Part shown: one piece after another, positions 6,172 through 8,340 of the stretch
Layout: every line of letters begins with the position of its first letter
Position numbering within the stretch: position 1 is the stretch's first letter
NCBI GenBank assembly: GCA_023431405.1
Contig: JAEYVZ010000066.1
Coordinates: forward strand, 1-8,340
DNA from: Actinomycetes bacterium
GTDB taxonomy: Bacteria; Actinomycetota; Actinomycetes; Actinomycetales; Microbacteriaceae
DNA length: 8,340 nucleotides
Reading direction: 5' to 3'
Notes under the pieces: generated by a model
Seen by the model: the letters and a program-made list of their open reading frames with translations, nothing else
The model's database searches: none
What the model was told of the DNA's origin: nothing
Program-made: the position numbers and the translations under genes

Positions 6172-7559
6172 GAGGTGAACACCTTGCCGGGGTTGAGGAT
6201 GCCGGCCGGGTCGAACACGCGCACGATCTGCCGCTGCAGCTCCCACTGATCGTCGCCGAGCTCATCGGCGAGCCACCGGCTCTTCAGCATTCCTATCCCG
6301 TGCTCGCCGGTGAGCGTGCCGCCCAGTCGCAGCGCGGCCCGGAACAGGTCGTCGGCGGCGGCCCAGATGTGTTCGGGCACCTCCACGGGCTCTCCGGGGG
6401 CATGGTCGGAGTCGAAGACGAAATTGGGGTGGAGGTTGCCGTCGCCCGCGTGGCACACGGTCGGGATGCGGATGCCGTACGCCTGTTCGATGCGCGCGAT
6501 CTCGTCGAACATGGCGGGGAGCATGCTGCGCGGCACCGACACGTCTTCGATGAGCGTCGTGCCGAGGCTCTCCATCGCGGGGTGCATCGAGCGGCGGATC
6601 GCCCACAGCCGCTCGCCCTCTTGCTCGTCTGCGGCCAGCGCCACGTCGCCGCCGGCTGCGGCGAGCACGGCGGCGATGGCATCCGCTTCGGCGACCGCCC
6701 CGACACCGTCGGTCTGTATCGTGAGCTGGGCGGCGTGCTCCCGCGGTGCCGGCAGGTCGAGAAGCCGGTGGACGGCTGCCAGGGAGAGCGCGTCCATGAG
6801 CTCCATGATCGAGGGCTGGAGGCCCGCCGCGGTGACCGCAGAGGCGGCCGCGGCAGCGGAGCGCACATCGGGGAACACGGCCGTGAGCGTGCGGGTCTCG
6901 CCGGCGGTGAGGGGCCGCAGCTTGAGGGTGGCGCCCACGATGACACCGAGCGTCCCCTCCGAGCCGATGACGAGCGAGGTGAGGTCGAGGCCCGTCACGC
7001 CTTTCACGCTCCGGTGGCCGAGCTTCATGAGGCGGCCGTCGGCGAGGACGAGGTCGACACCGAGGACGGCATCGCGCACGACACCGTACTTCGCGCACAG
7101 GAGCCCGCCCGCGCCGGTGGCGATGTTCCCGCCGACCGTGGAGATCTCCCGGCTCGCCGGATCGGGTGCCCACCACAGCCCGTGCTCCCGCAGGAGGTCG
7201 TTGAGGCGCGCATTGAGGATGCCCGGCTCCACCACGGCAAGGAGGTCGTCGGGGCGCACCTCGAGGACGCGGTTCATCCGCAGCGTCGACAGAACGATCT
7301 GGCCCTCGCCGGCGTTCGCGCCGCCGGCCAGTCCCGTGCCGGCGCCGCGCGTGACGACGGGGGTGGCGGTGGCGGTCGCGATGCGCAGCACCGTCTGGAC
7401 GTCGGCGACGGTCTCGGCATGAACGACCGCGAGCGGCACCCCTTCGGCTGCGTGCCCCGACTTGTCGGCACGAGCCGTGCGCAGCGTCTCAGCAGACGTG
7501 TCGACCCGGTCGCCGAGCTGTGCGCGCAGGTGCGTGACGACGTCGGCGCTGGCGGTCAT
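6168..7559 (-). CDS. FAD-linked oxidase (GlcD / D-lactate dehydrogenase type)
   Basis: This 463-residue flavoenzyme probably oxidises a D-2-hydroxy acid, such as D-lactate, glycolate or D-2-hydroxyglutarate, to the 2-keto acid. The N-terminal FAD-binding (PCMH-type) domain shows RGAGTGLAGGANA (71-83), the flavin loop STVGGNIATGAGG (140-152) and LVIGSEGTLGVI (196-207). The C-terminal FAD-oxidase domain shows CHAGDGNLHPNF (369-380), where the His residues bind metal or substrate in the family, and GGTLTGEHGIGMLK (413-426). Length and motif order are those of a complete protein. The start is ATG 7559-7557, which overlaps the preceding membrane-protein stop as ATGA; the frame stays open upstream, but that sequence is the neighbouring gene read in another frame. 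No GlcE/GlcF-like or iron-sulfur partner is next to it, so it looks like a stand-alone enzyme. The exact substrate is unknown. Confidence 0.93.
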   Translation of the reverse strand: MTASADVVTHLRAQLGDRVDTSAETLRTARADKSGHAAEGVPLAVVHAETVADVQTVLRIATATATPVVTRGAGTGLAGGANAGEGQIVLSTLRMNRVLEVRPDDLLAVVEPGILNARLNDLLREHGLWWAPDPASREISTVGGNIATGAGGLLCAKYGVVRDAVLGVDLVLADGRLMKLGHRSVKGVTGLDLTSLVIGSEGTLGVIVGATLKLRPLTAGETRTLTAVFPDVRSAAAAASAVTAAGLQPSIMELMDALSLAAVHRLLDLPAPREHAAQLTIQTDGVGAVAEADAIAAVLAAAGGDVALAADEQEGERLWAIRRSMHPAMESLGTTLIEDVSVPRSMLPAMFDEIARIEQAYGIRIPTVCHAGDGNLHPNFVFDSDHAPGEPVEVPEHIWAAADDLFRAALRLGGTLTGEHGIGMLKSRWLADELGDDQWELQRQIVRVFDPAGILNPGKVFTS

Positions 7560-7960
7560 GCGAGGCGGCGGCGTCCGGCGAGCAGTCCGACTGTGACGGC
7601 GATCACGCCGAACACGAGGCCGATCCACGCCTGCCCCATGCTCCACCAGGCGAGGGTCGCGGTGGCGTACACGATCAGTTCGACGAAGCCGCGGACGAAC
7701 GGGTGCACGGCGATGACGGCGCGGGGCGAGACGAACAAGGCCCACACGAGCATAGCGAGCACGGGGGCCCCGATGCCCGCGACGATGTTCCACGGCAGCG
7801 GCCACGCGGTGAAGCCCCAGATGGCGAGCGTGACGAGTCCGAACAGCTCACACGCGAAGGCGAGGAGATCGAGCGCGCTCAGCGGAGGGCGCGTTCCCGC
7901 GGGCGGGGCGGATGCCGGTTCGGCGGGCGCCTCGGGGCGGACAGGAGGCAGTTCGGACAT
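7556..7960 (-). CDS. YrdB-like small membrane protein (DUF2568)
   Basis: This 134-residue protein has a Pro/Ala-rich cytoplasmic N-terminus (1-27) and four likely membrane helices at about 29-51, 57-78, 88-107 and 110-127, ending in a basic tail (GRRRLA). The arrangement, with FACELFGLVTLAIWGF near 35, AGIGAPVLAMLVWALFVSPRA near 61 and FVELIVYATATLAW near 92, matches the YrdB/DUF2568 family of actinobacteria and bacilli, whose function is not known. ATG 7960 lies 9 bases after the stop of the preceding gene, with a weak TTGAGG Shine-Dalgarno between them. Its own TGA overlaps the oxidase ATG (ATGA), implying coupled translation. Family assignment is from recognition of the pattern, not from an alignment. 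Confidence 0.8.
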   Translation of the reverse strand: MSELPPVRPEAPAEPASAPPAGTRPPLSALDLLAFACELFGLVTLAIWGFTAWPLPWNIVAGIGAPVLAMLVWALFVSPRAVIAVHPFVRGFVELIVYATATLAWWSMGQAWIGLVFGVIAVTVGLLAGRRRLA

Positions 7961-7969
7961 GCCTCAAGT

Positions 7970-8340
7970 CTACGTCGCGACCCAGATGAGGAACGCCGTC
8001 AGGCGCTGGTCGCTCACCTGATCGCCCATGCGATACGCCACGTGGATGCTGAGTCCGATCAGGCTCTGCGCGGGCCCCGCGAGGAAGGCGACCTCCGCGC
8101 GGCCTTCCCGATCGAAGTCGGTGTCGAACACCCGCTCGTCGTCCTCGAAGAACACGCGTGCCGAGGCGCCGGGTTGGCCCTGCAGGATCAGCGTGACCCA
8201 CGTGCCGCTGTCAGCAGGCTGCACGTCGTAGGAGAGGAGGGAGGGCGTGCCTGCGGGCATCGAGCCGGTCGGTGTCGGGCTCGGCATCGGGCTCGGCATC
8301 GGCGAGACGCTCGGGCTCGGCGCCGGCGTCGGGGTGGGGG
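7970..8340 (-). CDS. Hypothetical protein with Pro/Ser/Thr-rich segment (5' end outside window)
   Basis: The frame runs through the right edge; about 122 C-terminal residues are visible. The upstream third is a low-complexity tract of Pro alternating with Ser, Thr, Ala and Met (8233-8340), of the kind used as a flexible linker in secreted or membrane-anchored actinobacterial proteins. The remaining 85 or so residues alternate hydrophobic and polar positions (GTWVTLILQGQ, ARVFFEDDERVF, IGLSIHVAYRM) and look like a small all-beta, perhaps Ig-like domain. There is no C-terminal anchor or sorting motif. I do not recognise the family. The in-frame ATG at 8299 lies inside the Pro-rich repeat and is unlikely to be the true start; a signal peptide or membrane helix would be expected further upstream. 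It appears to be the first visible gene of the minus-strand operon, 9 bases before the YrdB-like gene. Confidence 0.7.
   Translation of the reverse strand, partial: PTPTPAPSPSVSPMPSPMPSPTPTGSMPAGTPSLLSYDVQPADSGTWVTLILQGQPGASARVFFEDDERVFDTDFDREGRAEVAFLAGPAQSLIGLSIHVAYRMGDQVSDQRLTAFLIWVAT
8277..8300. repeat. Two tandem copies of a 12-bp repeat within the Pro-rich coding tract
   Basis: GGGCTCGGCATC occurs twice head to tail (8277-8288 and 8289-8300). It lies in the minus-strand gene and encodes repeated MPSP. Degenerate relatives continue toward the window edge (GGGCTCGGCGCC at 8313-8324), so the linker length may vary between strains by slippage or recombination. Confidence 0.75.

Noticed and set aside
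6172..6246. Longer NUDIX protein starting at ATG 6246
   Set aside because: It would overlap the oxidase gene by 79 bases, and the added residues are a basic stretch unlike the NUDIX family. GTG 6171 gives the classic GTGA coupling.
6156..8021. Long open frame on the plus strand (621 codons) across the oxidase and YrdB genes
   Set aside because: It is antisense to two recognisable genes, rich in His/Arg/Gly, and has no family motif or ribosome binding site. It is a shadow frame.

Overview
The window is ordinary, densely coded DNA from a high-GC Gram-positive bacterium. Very high GC with G/C at third codon positions, GTG starts, 4-base gene overlaps, a lipoprotein sugar-binding protein and the CUT1-type sugar permease pair all fit Actinobacteria. 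The overall style (Asp-Ala written GATGCC/GATGCG, gene content) suggests a Microbacteriaceae member such as Microbacterium; that genus-level guess is inference only.

Left part (1-5648, all + strand): an amino-sugar uptake and catabolism locus. It opens with the C-terminal end of a ROK-family protein, most likely a transcriptional repressor. A 118-bp gap follows, carrying a striking 22-bp near-palindrome that could be its operator. Then come a lipoprotein solute-binding protein, two MalF/MalG-like permeases, a ROK-family sugar kinase and glucosamine-6-phosphate deaminase (nagB). From the first permease onward the genes overlap or nearly touch, so they are almost certainly one operon. A 15-bp hairpin separates the binding-protein gene from the permease genes and probably lets the binding protein be made in excess. 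The most economical model is import of N-acetylglucosamine, chitobiose or glucosamine, phosphorylation by the ROK kinase, and deamination/isomerisation by NagB to fructose-6-phosphate. No transporter ATPase and no N-acetylglucosamine-6-phosphate deacetylase (nagA) are present here. Either they are encoded elsewhere, or, for nagA, the substrate is glucosamine itself.

Middle (5649-5730): a short convergent gap with several small inverted repeats, probably where transcription from both sides ends.

Right part (8340-5731, all - strand, read right to left): a secreted-looking protein with a Pro/Ser/Thr-rich stretch (5' end outside the window), a small four-helix membrane protein of the YrdB/DUF2568 type, an FAD-linked oxidase of the GlcD/D-lactate dehydrogenase type, and a NUDIX hydrolase. 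They are spaced by 9 bp, then an ATGA overlap, then a GTGA overlap, so they form a second, functionally mixed operon whose promoter is outside the window.

No RNA genes, mobile elements, CRISPR arrays or other large repeats were seen, and no gap exceeds 300 bases. I found no convincing undescribed system. The points most worth a second look are the palindrome upstream of the binding-protein gene, the intra-operon hairpin, a Ser in place of a catalytic Asp in NagB, and the missing ATPase and nagA.
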